Assembly: GCA_004431415.1 (NCBI GenBank)
Contig: QPMI01000219.1
Span: 62,001-126,000, forward strand
Reading direction: 5' to 3'
Source: Cyanophora paradoxa
Lineage: Eukaryota > Glaucocystophyceae > Cyanophorales > Cyanophoraceae
Length of the DNA stretch: 64,000 bases
The notes under the pieces are model-generated. The model was not told the origin of the DNA, searched no databases, and was given only the letters and a program-made list of their open reading frames with translations. Numbering within the stretch: position 1 is the first letter of the stretch; the number at the start of each line of letters is the position of its first letter. Shown piece by piece: positions 31,286-42,237 of this stretch. The translations under genes and the position numbers were made by a program.

Positions 31286-31967
31286 CACATGCGGAGATTT
31301 AGAGCAGGCCTGGGCATGGTCATGGGCTGGCCCGCTGGCCAGATCTCGAGTCTGGACGTACCCCTGTACCTCAGTCTGCCTGTACCCTCAATACACCACC
31401 TTGCCAGCTATCTAGACTGGCAATACATGCTTGCTTTTAATTTAACTGCTGGAGCAGATTGAGAGGAAGAGTGTTGAGGGGAGGGTAGGTGAGGGAGGCT
31501 TGCGAATCGCTTAAACAGAATCTCGAACGCATATGCATCAATGTGCGAGGCTGCGGAGGCGAGGGCGCGCGGAAAGATGTTCAGGCCCAAGCAGGATCAA
31601 ATTCTCGGGGTGGGTTGGGTGCTCGCAGCCCAGCGCATCTGTAAAAAGCATGCAGAATGCTTGTTCTACTAGTGGCCCGGCCGCGATTTTCGCGCCGGGG
31701 ATGCAAGGGGGGAACCAGGATCTAATGAAAGAGTCCTAGTGGCACGCACATGCGCGCGGCAAGCAGTGCGCGCGGCAGGTCGAAGGTTAAAGATAAACAC
31801 AGATTATGATTAAAAAAATACAGAAGGCCCATGTTGCCACCAAAACTGCGGCGAGCCCAGGCAGCGGCACAGCTAGGCAGCGGCGCAAGCGGTTTTGCGG
31901 TGCAAACTCAACCACGAGTGCCGGGCAGCGTGCTCGGCTGCGCATGCGGGCAGCGGAGCGTGCTCGG
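31286..31967. other. Unique sequence between module and satellite, duplicated at 34068-34748
   Basis: No recognised gene. Contains mixed-sequence ORFs of up to ~95 codons, all shared with the duplicate, without domains. One variant between the copies is GGCAGCGGCGC versus GGCAGTGGCGC. Confidence 0.4.
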
Positions 31968-33180
31968 TACCTGGGCTATATCAAGGGCGCTGGATTTGAT
32001 TTTGATAGTGGTTAGCGCTGAAAAGGTGCTCTTGCCCTGCCAAGCAATAGTGGGCCCCAATTGCCAACACTTCATTTGTGCCAACTTGCAGGGCCGCACA
32101 GACTCGCAACTGTCTTAAACCGACTTCATAATCAAATCTAGCTCCCTCGAGAACCCCCGACAGCATGCTCAGGCGTGTATGAGATGTGGGCCCTAGGTTT
32201 CAATATGGCTCGCAGTGAGCATCTGAGCACCCATGCATGCAGTGTTCATGATGATTATGAGAATTGATCATGATGCCTGGAAAAGATCCCGACCTTTTTA
32301 CTGACTGGCGAGGTGTACCTGGGCTATATCAAGGGCGCTGGATTTGATTTTGATAGTGGTTAGCGCTGAAAAGGTGCTCTTGCCCTGCCAAGCAATAGTG
32401 GGCCCCAATTGCCAACACTTCATTTGTGCCAACTTGCAGGGCCGCACAGACTCGCAACTGTCTTAAACCGACTTCATAATCAAATCTAGCTCCCTCGAGA
32501 ACCCCCGACAGCATGCTCAGGCGTGTATGAGATGTGGGCCCTAGGTTTCAATATGGCTCGCAGTGAGCATCTGAGCACCCATGCATGCAATGTTCATGAT
32601 GATTATGAGAATTGATCATGATGCCTGGAAAAGATCCCGACCTTTTAACTGACTGGCGAGGTGTACCTGGGCTATATCAAGGGCGCTGGATTTGATTTTG
32701 ATAGTGGTTAGCGCTGAAAAGGTGCTCTTGCCCTGCCAAGCAATAGTGGGCCCCAATTGCCAACACTTCATTTGTGCCAACTTGCAGGGCCGCACAGACT
32801 CGCAACTGTCTTAAACCGACTTCATAATCAAATCTAGCTCCCTCGAGAACCCCCCGACAGCATGCTCAGGCGTGTATGAGATGTGGGCCCTAGGTTTCAA
32901 TATGGCTCGCAGTCAGCATCTGAGCACCCATGCATGCAGTGTTCATGATGATTATGAGAATTGATCATGATGCCTGGAAAAGATCCCGACCTTTTATAAC
33001 TGACTGGCGAGGTGTACCTGGGCTATATCAAGGGCGCTGGATTTGATTTTGATAGTGGTTAGTGCTGAAAAGGTGCTCTTGCCCTGCCAAGCAATAGTGG
33101 GCCCCAATTGCCAACACTTCATGTGTGCCAATTCGCAGGGCAGCACAGACTCGCAACTGTCTTAAACCGACTTCATAATC
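31968..33180 (+). repeat. 348-bp satellite, first array (~3.5 units)
   Basis: Unit starts TACCTGGGCTATATCAAGGG and includes GGGCCCCAATTGCC, TCCCTCGAGAACCCCCGAC and CATGATGATTATGAG. The last contains CATGAT...ATCATG, able to form a hairpin. Units begin near 31968, 32315, 32665 and 33015; the last is truncated by the duplication junction. Confidence 0.9.
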
Positions 33181-33611
33181 AGCGGCGTGGCTCGCGCCTT
33201 GCCGGGGCGAGCCGGCCCGCCGCCCGCTGCGTCGCCAACCTGTCCCGCGAGCCGCTCCGACGCCGTCTGCTGCTGCCCGGCCTTGCAGTACGCCTCGTTC
33301 CCGTTCCCTCGTTCAAGCCGTGCCGCCGCCCGGAGGGGGTCTGCCCGCCGCGCCTCGGGCCGGCCGCCCCGGCAAGGCGCGAGCCACGCCGCAAGGCGCG
33401 AGCCACGCCGCAACATGCCGAGCCTGCACTCCGCCCCGTCCGGCGAGCCGCGCCGCCGCCCACCGTGCCTCCTGAGTGCGCCCTGTACGGCGAGTTGCGC
33501 CTCGTCCGCGTCCGGCGAGCCGCGCCGCCGCCTGCCGCGCCTCCGCCCCGTACAGCGAGCCGACCGCGGCGCCCCTGCCCCGTCCAGCGAGCCCCGCCGC
33601 CGCCCCCCGGT

Positions 33612-34067
33612 ACCTAGCAGCAAGTGTCTCTCGCGCGGTAATACAAATGCGCGTGCAGACATGCAAAAGGGCTGCGCAGATGCGCAGTCGGTGCAGTTTC
33701 TGCACAACCGTACAGAAATGGGCATGCTGATGTATTTGGCGCAGCTGGCCGCATGCAGTCGCGATCGTGTGCAGTCACAGCCACATGCGGACGAAATCGC
33801 ATGCAGCTACTGCGCGCGGATGGAAACGCACGCAGCAGCTGCGCGCAGTTGCGTCCGCGTGGCTGCATCTGCACTCGGCAGCTGCGTGCAGCTGCATCCG
33901 CACGGCTGCACGCGCACAAGGCTGCATCTGGATCCGGATCCGGATCCCGGATCCGGGATCCCGGATCCCGGATCCCGGATCCCGGATCCGAAAATAATAT
34001 AAAAATATTAAAAATATTAAAATAAATTAATTAATTTTTAAATTGAGGGGGGGGGGGGGGGGGGCGC
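33612..34067 (+). repeat. Palindromic module, copy 2
   Basis: Near-identical to copy 1, part of the direct duplication. The GGATCC array is at about 33929-33990 and the G run is one base longer. Confidence 0.75.
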
Positions 34068-34748
34068 ACATGCGGAGATTTAGAGCAGGCCTGGGCATGG
34101 TCATGGGCTGGCCCGCTGGCCAGATCTCGAGTCTGGACGTACCCCTGTACCTCAGTCTGCCTGTACCCTCAATACACCACCTTGCCAGCTATCTAGACTG
34201 GCAATACATGCTTGCTTTTAATTTAACTGCTGGAGCAGATTGAGAGGAAGAGTGTTGAGGGGAGGGTAGGTGAGGGAGGCTTGCGAATCGCTTAAACAGA
34301 ATCTCGAACGCATATGCATCAATGTGCGAGGCTGCGGAGGCGAGGGCGCGCGGAAAGATGTTCAGGCCCAAGCAGGATCAAATTCTCGGGGTGGGTTGGG
34401 TGCTCGCAGCCCAGCGCATCTGTAAAAAGCATGCAGAATGCTTGTTCTACTAGTGGCCCGGCCGCGATTTTCGCGCCGGGGATGCAAGGGGGGAACCAGG
34501 ATCTAATGAAAGAGTCCTAGTGGCACGCACATGCGCGCGGCAAGCAGTGCGCGCGGCAGGTCGAAGGTTAAAGATAAACACAGATTATGATTAAAAAAAT
34601 ACAGAAGGCCCATGTTGCCACCAAAACTGCGGCGAGCCCAGGCAGCGGCACAGCTAGGCAGTGGCGCAAGCGGTTTTGCGGTGCAAACTCAACCACGAGT
34701 GCCGGGCAGCGTGCTCGGCTGCGCATGCGGGCAGCGGAGCGTGCTCGG

Positions 34749-37460
34749 TACCTGGGCTATATCAAGGGCGCTGGATTTGATTTTGATAGTGGTTAGCGCT
34801 GAAAAGGTGCTCTTGCCCTGCCAAGCAATAGTGGGCCCCAATTGCCAACACTTCATTTGTGCCAACTTGCAGGGCCGCACAGACTCGCAACTGTCTTAAA
34901 CCGACTTCATAATCAAATCTAGCTCCCTCGAGAACCCCCGACAGCATGCTCAGGCGTGTATGAGATGTGGGCCCTAGGTTTCAATATGGCTCGCAGTGAG
35001 CATCTGAGCACCCATGCATGCAGTGTTCATGATGATTATGAGAATTGATCATGATGCCTGGAAAAGATCCCGACCTTTTAACTGACTGGCGAGGTGTACC
35101 TGGGCTATATCAAGGGCGCTGGATTTGATTTTGATAGTGGTTAGCGCTGAAAAGGTGCTCTTGCCCTGCCAAGCAATAGTGGGCCCCAATTGCCAACACT
35201 TCATTTGTGCCAACTTGCAGGGCCGCACAGACTCGCAACTGTCTTAAACCGACTTCATAATCAAATCTAGCTCCCTCGAGAACCCCCGACAGCATGCTCA
35301 GGCGTGTATGAGATGTGGGCCCTAGGTTTCAATATGGCTCGCAGTGAGCATCTGAGCACCCATGCATGCAATGTTCATGATGATTATGAGAATTGATCAT
35401 GATGCCTGGAAAAGATCCCGACCTTTTAACTGACTGGCGAGGTGTACCTGGGCTATATCAAGGGCGCTGGATTTGATTTTGATAGTGGTTAGCGCTGAAA
35501 AGGTGCTCTTGCCCTGCCAAGCAATAGTGGGCCCCAATTGCCAACACTTCATTTGTGCCAACTTGCAGGCCGCACAGACTCGCAACTGTCTTAAACCGAC
35601 TTCATAATCAAATCTAGCTCCCTCGAGAACCCCCGACAGCATGCTCAGGCGTGTATGAGATGTGGGCCCTAGGTTTCAATATGGCTCGCAGTGAGCATCT
35701 GAGCACCCATGCATGCAGTGTTCATGATGATTATGAGAATTGATCATGATGCCTGGAAAAGATCCCGACCTTTTAACTGACTGGCGAGGTGTACCTGGGC
35801 TATATCAAGGGCGCTGGATTTGATTTTGATAGTGGTTAGCGCTGAAAAGGTGCTCTTGCCCTGCCAAGCAATAGTGGGCCCAATTGCCAACACTTCATTT
35901 GTGCCAACTTGCAGGGCCGCACAGACTCGCAACTGTCTTAAACCGACTTCGTAATCAAATCTAGCTCCCTCGAGAACCCCCGACAGCATGCTCAGGCGTG
36001 TATGAGATGTGGGCCCTAGGTTTCAATATGGCTCGCAGTGAGCATCTGAGCACCCATGCATGCAATGTTCATGATGATTATGAGAATTGATCATGATGCC
36101 TGGAAAAGATCCCGACCTTTTAACTGACTGGCGAGGTGTACCTGGGCTATATCAAGGGCGCTGGATTTGATTTTGATAGTGGTTAGCGCTGAAAAGGTGC
36201 TCTTGCCCTGCCAAGCAATAGTGGGCCCCAATTGCCAACACTTCATTTGTGCCAACTTGCAGGGCCGCACAGACTCGCAACTGTCTTAAACCGACTTCAT
36301 AATCAAATCTAGCTCCCTCGAGAACCCCCGACAGCATGCTCAGGCGTGTATGAGATGTGGGCCCTAGGTTTCAATATGGCTCGCAGTCAGCATCTGAGCA
36401 CCCATGCATGCAGTGTTCATGATGATTATGAGAATTGATCATGATGCCTGGAAAAGATCCCGACCTTTTATAACTGACTGGCGAGGTGTACCTGGGCTAT
36501 ATCAAGGGCGCTGGATTTGATTTTGATAGTGGTTAGTGCTGAAAAGGTGCTCTTGCCCTGCCAAGCAATAGTGGGCCCCAATTGCCAACACTTCATGTGT
36601 GCCAATTCGCAGGGCAGCACAGACTCGCAACTGTCTTAAACCGACTTCGTAATCAAATCTAGCTCCCTCGAGAACCCCCGACAGCATGCTCAGGCGTGTA
36701 TGAGATGTGGGCCCTAGGTTTCAATATGGCTCGCAGCGAGCATCTGAGCACCCATGCATGCAGTGTTCATGATGGTCATGAGAATTGATCATGATGCCTG
36801 GAAAAGATCCCGACCTTTTAACTGACTGGCGAGGTGTACCTGGGCTATATCAAGGGCGCTGGATTTGATTTTGATAGTGGTTAGCGCTGAAAAGGTGCTC
36901 TTGCCCTGCCAAGCAATAGTGGGCCCCAATTGCCAACACTTCATTTGTGCCAATTTGCAGGGCCGCACAGACTCGCAACTGTCTTAAACCGACTTCATAA
37001 TCAAATCTAGCTCCCCCGAGAACCCCCGACAGCATGCTCAGGCGTGTATGAGATGTGGGCCCTAGGTTTCAATATGGCTCGCAGTCAGCATCTGAGCACC
37101 CATGCATGCAGTGTTCATGATGATTATGAGAATTGATCATGATGCCTGGAAAAGATCCCGACCTTTTAACTGACTGGCGAGGTGTACCTGGGCTATATCA
37201 AGGGTGCTGGATTTGTTTTTGATAGTGGTTAGCACTGAAAAGGTGCTCTTTACTTGCCAAGCAATAGTGGGCCCCAATTGCCAACACTTCATTTGTGCCA
37301 ACTTGCAGGGCCGCACAGACTCGCAACTGTCTTAAACCGACTTCATAATCAAATCTAGCTCCCTCGAGAACCCCCGACAGCATGCTCAGGCGTGTATGAG
37401 ATGTGGGCCCTAGGTTTCAATATGGCTCGCAGTGAGCATCTGAGCACCCATGCATGCAGT
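34749..37460 (+). repeat. 348-bp satellite, second array (~7.8 units)
   Basis: Units begin near 34749, 35096, 35444, 35790, 36138, 36488, 36836 and 37184. The unit at 36488 has the same private changes (CATGTGTGCCAATTCGCAGG) as the truncated last unit of the first array, so extra units were gained or lost after duplication. Confidence 0.9.
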
Positions 37461-37721
37461 TTTCCAAAAAATCCCAAAATTCAGGCGACTCACCCCACAA
37501 AATAATGGGCCACGGGCTACAAGCTAGAGCCAGGCCCGGGGCAACGTCAAATCGAATCCAGCACCCTCGAAAACCCCCGGGGGGCGTTCTGGACCCAGAT
37601 GTAACTTGTCAGATAAGATGCTTTCCTTGGTGGCATTAATTTGCTTACTGGGCTCTTTGCTTAATTTGCCCCACCCCCAAACGTCCCCTCTTCCCCCCGC
37701 CCCTCCCTTCCCCCCCCCCCC
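37461..37721. other. Spacer with diverged satellite remnant
   Basis: ATCGAATCCAGCACCCTCGA near 37550 resembles the ATCAAATCTAGCTCCCTCGA of the 348-bp unit. Otherwise unrecognised, with a C-rich tract toward 37720. Confidence 0.4.
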
Positions 37722-38207
37722 CCCCACACACACTCGAAGTTTAATTAATTTTAAATTATTTCTTAAAAATATTTTTATTTATTATTTATTTTTATTATTA
37801 TCCGGTATCCGGGATCCGGGATCCGGGATCCGGGATCCGGGATCCGGGATCCGGGATCCGGGATCCGGGATCCGGGATCCGGGATCCGGATGCAGCAGCT
37901 GCATGCATCCACATCTGCATGCAGCAGCTGCATGCGTTTGCTTCCGCACGCACCAGCTGCATGCGTTTGCTTCCGCGTGCAGCAGCTGCATGCGTTTGCT
38001 TCTGCGTGCAGCAGCTGCGCGCGTTTGCTTTCGCATGCAAAAGCAGGCATGCAGATGCACGTCCATGCAGAAACTGCATGCAACGTGCAGAAACTGCACG
38101 CTCCGTGCAGAAAGAAGGTTTCTGCGCGGACACTTCTGCACCGGAGCGTTGCCGCGCAGAAAGTGCTCATTTCCGCGCGGGAGACAGTTGCTGCCCGATA
38201 CCCCTGG
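37722..38207 (-). repeat. Palindromic module, inverted diverged copy 3
   Basis: On the minus strand the order matches copies 1 and 2: GGTATCGGGCAGCAACTGTC, CTGCA-rich block (GCAGAAACTGCA), the (GGATCCC)n array at 37801-37888 with about 12 units of 7 bp, AT-rich block, poly(G). The base sequence has diverged much more than between the main arms. Confidence 0.7.
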
Positions 38208-41200
38208 CCTCCGCCCCGTACAGCGAGCCGCACCGGCGCCCCCTGTGCCGGCGCCCGGCCGGCACCCCGGCCCGGCCAAGCCACGCAGCTCCGCCCCGCC
38301 CCGCCCGGGTGCGGGACTCCTTTCGCGGCGGGTGTCGGCGGCGGGCGGCGGGGCGGCTCGCTGGGACGGCGGCGCAGCGGGCAGCGACGCGGCTTGCCTG
38401 CCGCCGCCCCGTTCCGCGAGCCGCCCCGCTGCCCGCTGCGCCACCGCTCCGTCCCGCAAGCCGCGCCGCCGCCCGCCGCGCCGCCGCCCCGTCCCGCGAG
38501 CCGTGCCGCCGCCGTCCGCTGCTGCCCCGTACGGCGAGCCGCGCCGCCGAAGGCCGCGCCGGGTTACGTCCTGCGCATCGTCAGCTATGCATTTGCGCGC
38601 CGCTGGCCCCAAGCTATGCTTGGGAGGCGCACCCGAGACGACCGCCAATCGGGAGTTCGGCGTCGTTCCGCGCGCACGCAGCGCCCGGCGAGTCCAGACC
38701 CACATGCAATGCGGGCCGGGCCCATCTTAGAGGAACGCTTCGCACACAGAAGCGTGCGAGAGCTCGAAGTCAGCGGCGGCCAGCGTGCCGCCCAACCGTC
38801 GACGCGTTGAACGCTCCTAACAGGCCGCGGGTCAGAGACGGCGATCTGCGGGCGTGAGTGAGACGTACGGCGAGTAACCGGACAGGTAGGCGAGGAACTT
38901 GGCGAGCACGGCGAGTACGGGCGGTTGGGAACAAGCAAGTCAGCGCGCGGGGCGCGCGGATGCAGTCAAGGCGGAGGCTAGTCCTGCGGCAACACCCTCT
39001 GGCTGGCAAAATAGCCGCGCGCTGCGTGCCACGAGCGGCCGCCAAGTCTGCGAGGTGCGACGCGCATCTGGCCCGAGCACGAAGGGAGCTGGAGTTGGAA
39101 GCTGAGGAGCTGCAGACTCTGCACTGCAGCCAGCCGAGCGAACTTGAGGCCAAGGGCGCAAGCGCAGCAGCTGCAGCTGGCACCGCTGGGTATCGTCCGT
39201 AAAAAAAGGGGGGGGGGAAGGAATGACGGCCATTATCGTCGAGTTTCCTTGAAAAATGCATTTCGGGCTGCTACATGTGCGAACAGTGAAGCGAATGCTT
39301 CGTTTGGTTGTATTTAGGCACATAGTAATTGTTTCAGCACTAAGCTGTGACTCTTGACCCTCTGAACGTACTCTCTTGTGGCTGAAATCAAGGGGGGGCA
39401 AAAAAGTGAAAATGACCAAATTAGTCTCTGCAGAAGCGCATCCATATGATCTCAATCACTCCTGAAGTAAGGTATTGATTATATGAGTGATTTAAAGCAG
39501 CTTTCGGAAGGCCCAATACGAGTTTTCGCTGAGATCATGCAGGGGCCATGGTTGAAACATGCAATGCTCTCACGGGTTGCCAGCATCGACTCAAGACACG
39601 CTAAATACATCTTTAGAAAGCCCTTAACTTCCAGATTACAGGAATATATTTTTTGTCCGGTCTGCCGATTCCCGGAACGTCGGTGCACCTTCATGTGTCT
39701 CATTGAGCACATCATGAGCACAGTCTGGTGACTTGATGAACAGCTCATCTTCTCTTCAGTACTGAAAGAAGTCATTCCTGGAATTGCTGATTACCGTCAA
39801 AATGAAGTCGTCAAAGCTTTCGAGGGTCCTCTCTCTGATTTTGAAACAATCCGAGTTTAGATCTAAAGCCATTAGGCGCTAGCACCTTTTTTCGCCAAGG
39901 GGGGGGCCTGTGACTCATTAAGCTGCACGAGCACCAGCAATGCGTGCCACGTCATGAACTGCTCCTTATTGAGAGGGTTTGATGCATTGGAAGGCGGATC
40001 GAAGCGAGGAACGCACATGACCAGACCTAGGCCTAGGCCTAGGCCGGTCTCCAAGGGAATTCGTTGTCGTACCCCGGGTCCCAACTTGCCGACCAGCAAC
40101 CGGCCGCGGTGACTGCGTCGGCTGGCCCTCGTGGCGGCAGACGGCCTTGCCAGATAGTTGCAACTCCTGGCAGCACGGCGGCTCGGTGCGTCGGTTCTGG
40201 GCTTCGCCGCGCAGCCGGACTCCCTGACTCTGTGAACAGGCCGAGCAGCGGTGCTGTTGCCGCAGCGAACGCGGCCACTTTGAGAGAGAACGATGCACCT
40301 CTTGCGCCTTGAGGCTCTCGCCCGGCTCGTGCTGGGTGTGATTTCAAACGCAGACTGTCGCTGCCCCTGCTGCTGGGTTCGGCCGCGGCCGCAAACGCTC
40401 TCGAACGCGTCGTTTTCGACCTCCTTCCGCCCTTAATCTCTACTCGTTGCCCGGCCGCCGCCGGTCAGGTAATGTTGCTTTGACAGGCCCGCGCAGAAAG
40501 GCGAGGCCCCTGCCGATGCGAAGCAAGGTGTTTCTGGTTTCCGTCTGTTTCCTTCGATCGCTCATCCTGCTTGCATGTCAGGGAACACGCACGACCGAGC
40601 CCCGCGAGCACGGCCAAGTGGCGGCCGCGACTTGCTCGCTGGCACTCTTGGCGGCCGGGCGGGAAGCGGTCCCGCTGGTCAAGAAACCTCGCGGACGATG
40701 CTAACGCACGAGCCTCGCTAACACGGCGCGCTTCGCCCGGTTCCGGGTCCTGTCTCTTCCAACACTCGCAGCTCGCCTGGCTCCTTCTCCCGCAGGCTAG
40801 GTGCTCGTTCTTGTTTCCGCTACTCTCGCCTTGATCTTGTTCTGACACCGGTGACGCGCGCAGCGCAGCGGGTGCCGTTCACGCGCGGCCAGCATCTCGC
40901 ACTTCTTGCTGCGGGAGCTCGGACGGGTGCGGTCTTTTCGCAGGCGCGCGTTCTTCTCCTCTTTTGCTTGACGCTCCGAGCGCAGCGAGCGCCTCGTCCT
41001 CGCCCTCGGCTACGGGCGGGGATGGTGCCGCTGTCACTCCGGATCCGTTCTTCTGCCACTTCTCTTTGCCGAGGTGCACAGCCGCGCGCGCGCATGCCAA
41101 CCTTGTCTCTTTCTGTTCGAGCGTTCGCTGACCGCGACGCTCACAGCGCAATGAGCGCCGCGAGGTGCTGCATGACCTTGTGCGGGTTGCATCACTTCAC

Positions 41201-41471
41201 GTCTGAGCCGGTCTGCTAGCGCTGCTCCCTTCACTTGCCGAGGCGCACAGCTCGTTTTTGACACTCCTGTGCTCGCAGCTATCGTGCTGCTAGCCGGGCG
41301 GCGGGTCAGGAGCTCGCTGTTTTGGGGAGTATGGCTCAGAGGTAGGGGGCAGCAGCTGCAACTCGTTTTCTCGGTGCTAGCTATTGACAGGGCTGCCTTG
41401 CCTTTGCGCACATGCATTTTTTGCTGGCAATGCGTTTCTTTAATTTCTGCTTTCTGTATATAGTGGTGAGA
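38208..41471 (-). repeat. Right arm of ~3.2-kb inverted repeat
   Basis: Reverse complement of 26966-30209. It carries an extra CCGCCCAACCGTCGACGCG near 38790, absent from the left arm. The CTAGGCCTAGGCCTAGGCC palindrome is at about 40026-40044. Confidence 0.88.
39483..39860 (+). pseudogene. Arm-encoded small protein, right copy (one in-frame TGA)
   Basis: 126 codons from ATG 39483 to TAG 39858-39860, interrupted by a single TGA at 39729-39731. The first part ends CPVCRFPERRC, IEHIMSTVW; after the TGA the same frame continues LDEQLIFSSVLKEVIPG, then KAFEGPLSDFETIRV. Both sides look like real protein, so the TGA is probably a point mutation (for example from TGG). The left arm has the same TGA, so it predates the arm duplication or was copied by gene conversion. 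I do not recognise the protein. Confidence 0.5.
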
Positions 41472-42237
41472 GCTACTTAGAAGTTACTTAGCTTTCTGCT
41501 TTCTGCTTTCTGCTCGGCACTTAGAAGCCGTCGCCGCAGGCCCTGCGCCGCGGCGCTCACTAGAGCTAGGCCGCATCCTAACGATAGCTATAGCTATAGC
41601 TTTCTTGCTGGGGCCTCTCCCGTTCGTAGGATTGGTATATATATTGGTGTATTTAGCTGCAGCCGGCCTTCTATGGTGCTTGGCGGCCGGCCTTTTCCGG
41701 TGCTAGATGTGTGATTGGCAGGAAGAAAAGTCTATGGGAGAGCGTTTTCACTTTTTCAGAAAGGAGAGATATCGATCGAACAGACCTGCCACAATTTGTT
41801 AGCAAGCAGCCCGAGGCTCAGTGGAGATCAGCTGTAGGTTTTGCTACTATATATACGCATACATGCGCACTGCAAAGGATGGGCGCTAGCGTATAGCGCT
41901 CGAGCTCGTGCCCGGCCCGGAGGCGCGCCGGCGCCCACCGCGCAAATTAAAATTATAATTATGTAGATTTATTATAATAAAATCTTCAATTAATAAATTA
42001 TACTCCTGTGTTTACCCGTGCAATCGCTGTTTACCCATGTTCACCCATGTTTACCCATGTTCCCTGTGCCTACCCATGTCAGCCTGTGCCCACCCATGCC
42101 GACCTGTGCCTTCTTGTGCTTTTCTGTGCAACCTGTGCTTTCCTGTGTTCTTCCGTGCTTTTCTGTGTTATGCCATGCTTTCCCGTGCTATGCTGTGCTT
42201 TTCTGTGCGATTCTGTGTCAATTTTTTTTTTTTTTAC
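41472..42237. other. Non-coding: short repeats, AT-rich patch, degenerate CTGTGC repeat
   Basis: TTTCTGC repeats lie at 41492-41515, GGCTATAGCTATAGC-like sequence near 41590, and an AT-rich patch at 41943-42003. From 42005 to 42220 there is a degenerate ~10-bp repeat (CCTGTGCTTTC, ACCCATGTTT), then a run of about 14 T. It may include the 3' part of the gene to its right. Confidence 0.5.

Larger units (their letters stand above)
30402..35962 (+). repeat. 2.78-kb direct segmental duplication
   Basis: The stretch starting GCGGCGTGGCTCGCGCC at 30402 recurs at 33182 and remains parallel at an offset of 2780-2782 bp over the following ~2.8 kb (local palindrome arm, palindromic module, 680 bp of other sequence, first 348-bp satellite units). 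The junction at 33180 cuts a satellite unit at CTTCATAATC. Confidence 0.88.

Noticed and set aside
39729-39731. Selenocysteine or a reassigned genetic code (also TAG 16464-16466 and TGA 42607-42609)
   Set aside because: TAA, TAG and TGA all end intact genes in this window, no selenoprotein motif surrounds the TGA codons, and the affected genes carry other damage.
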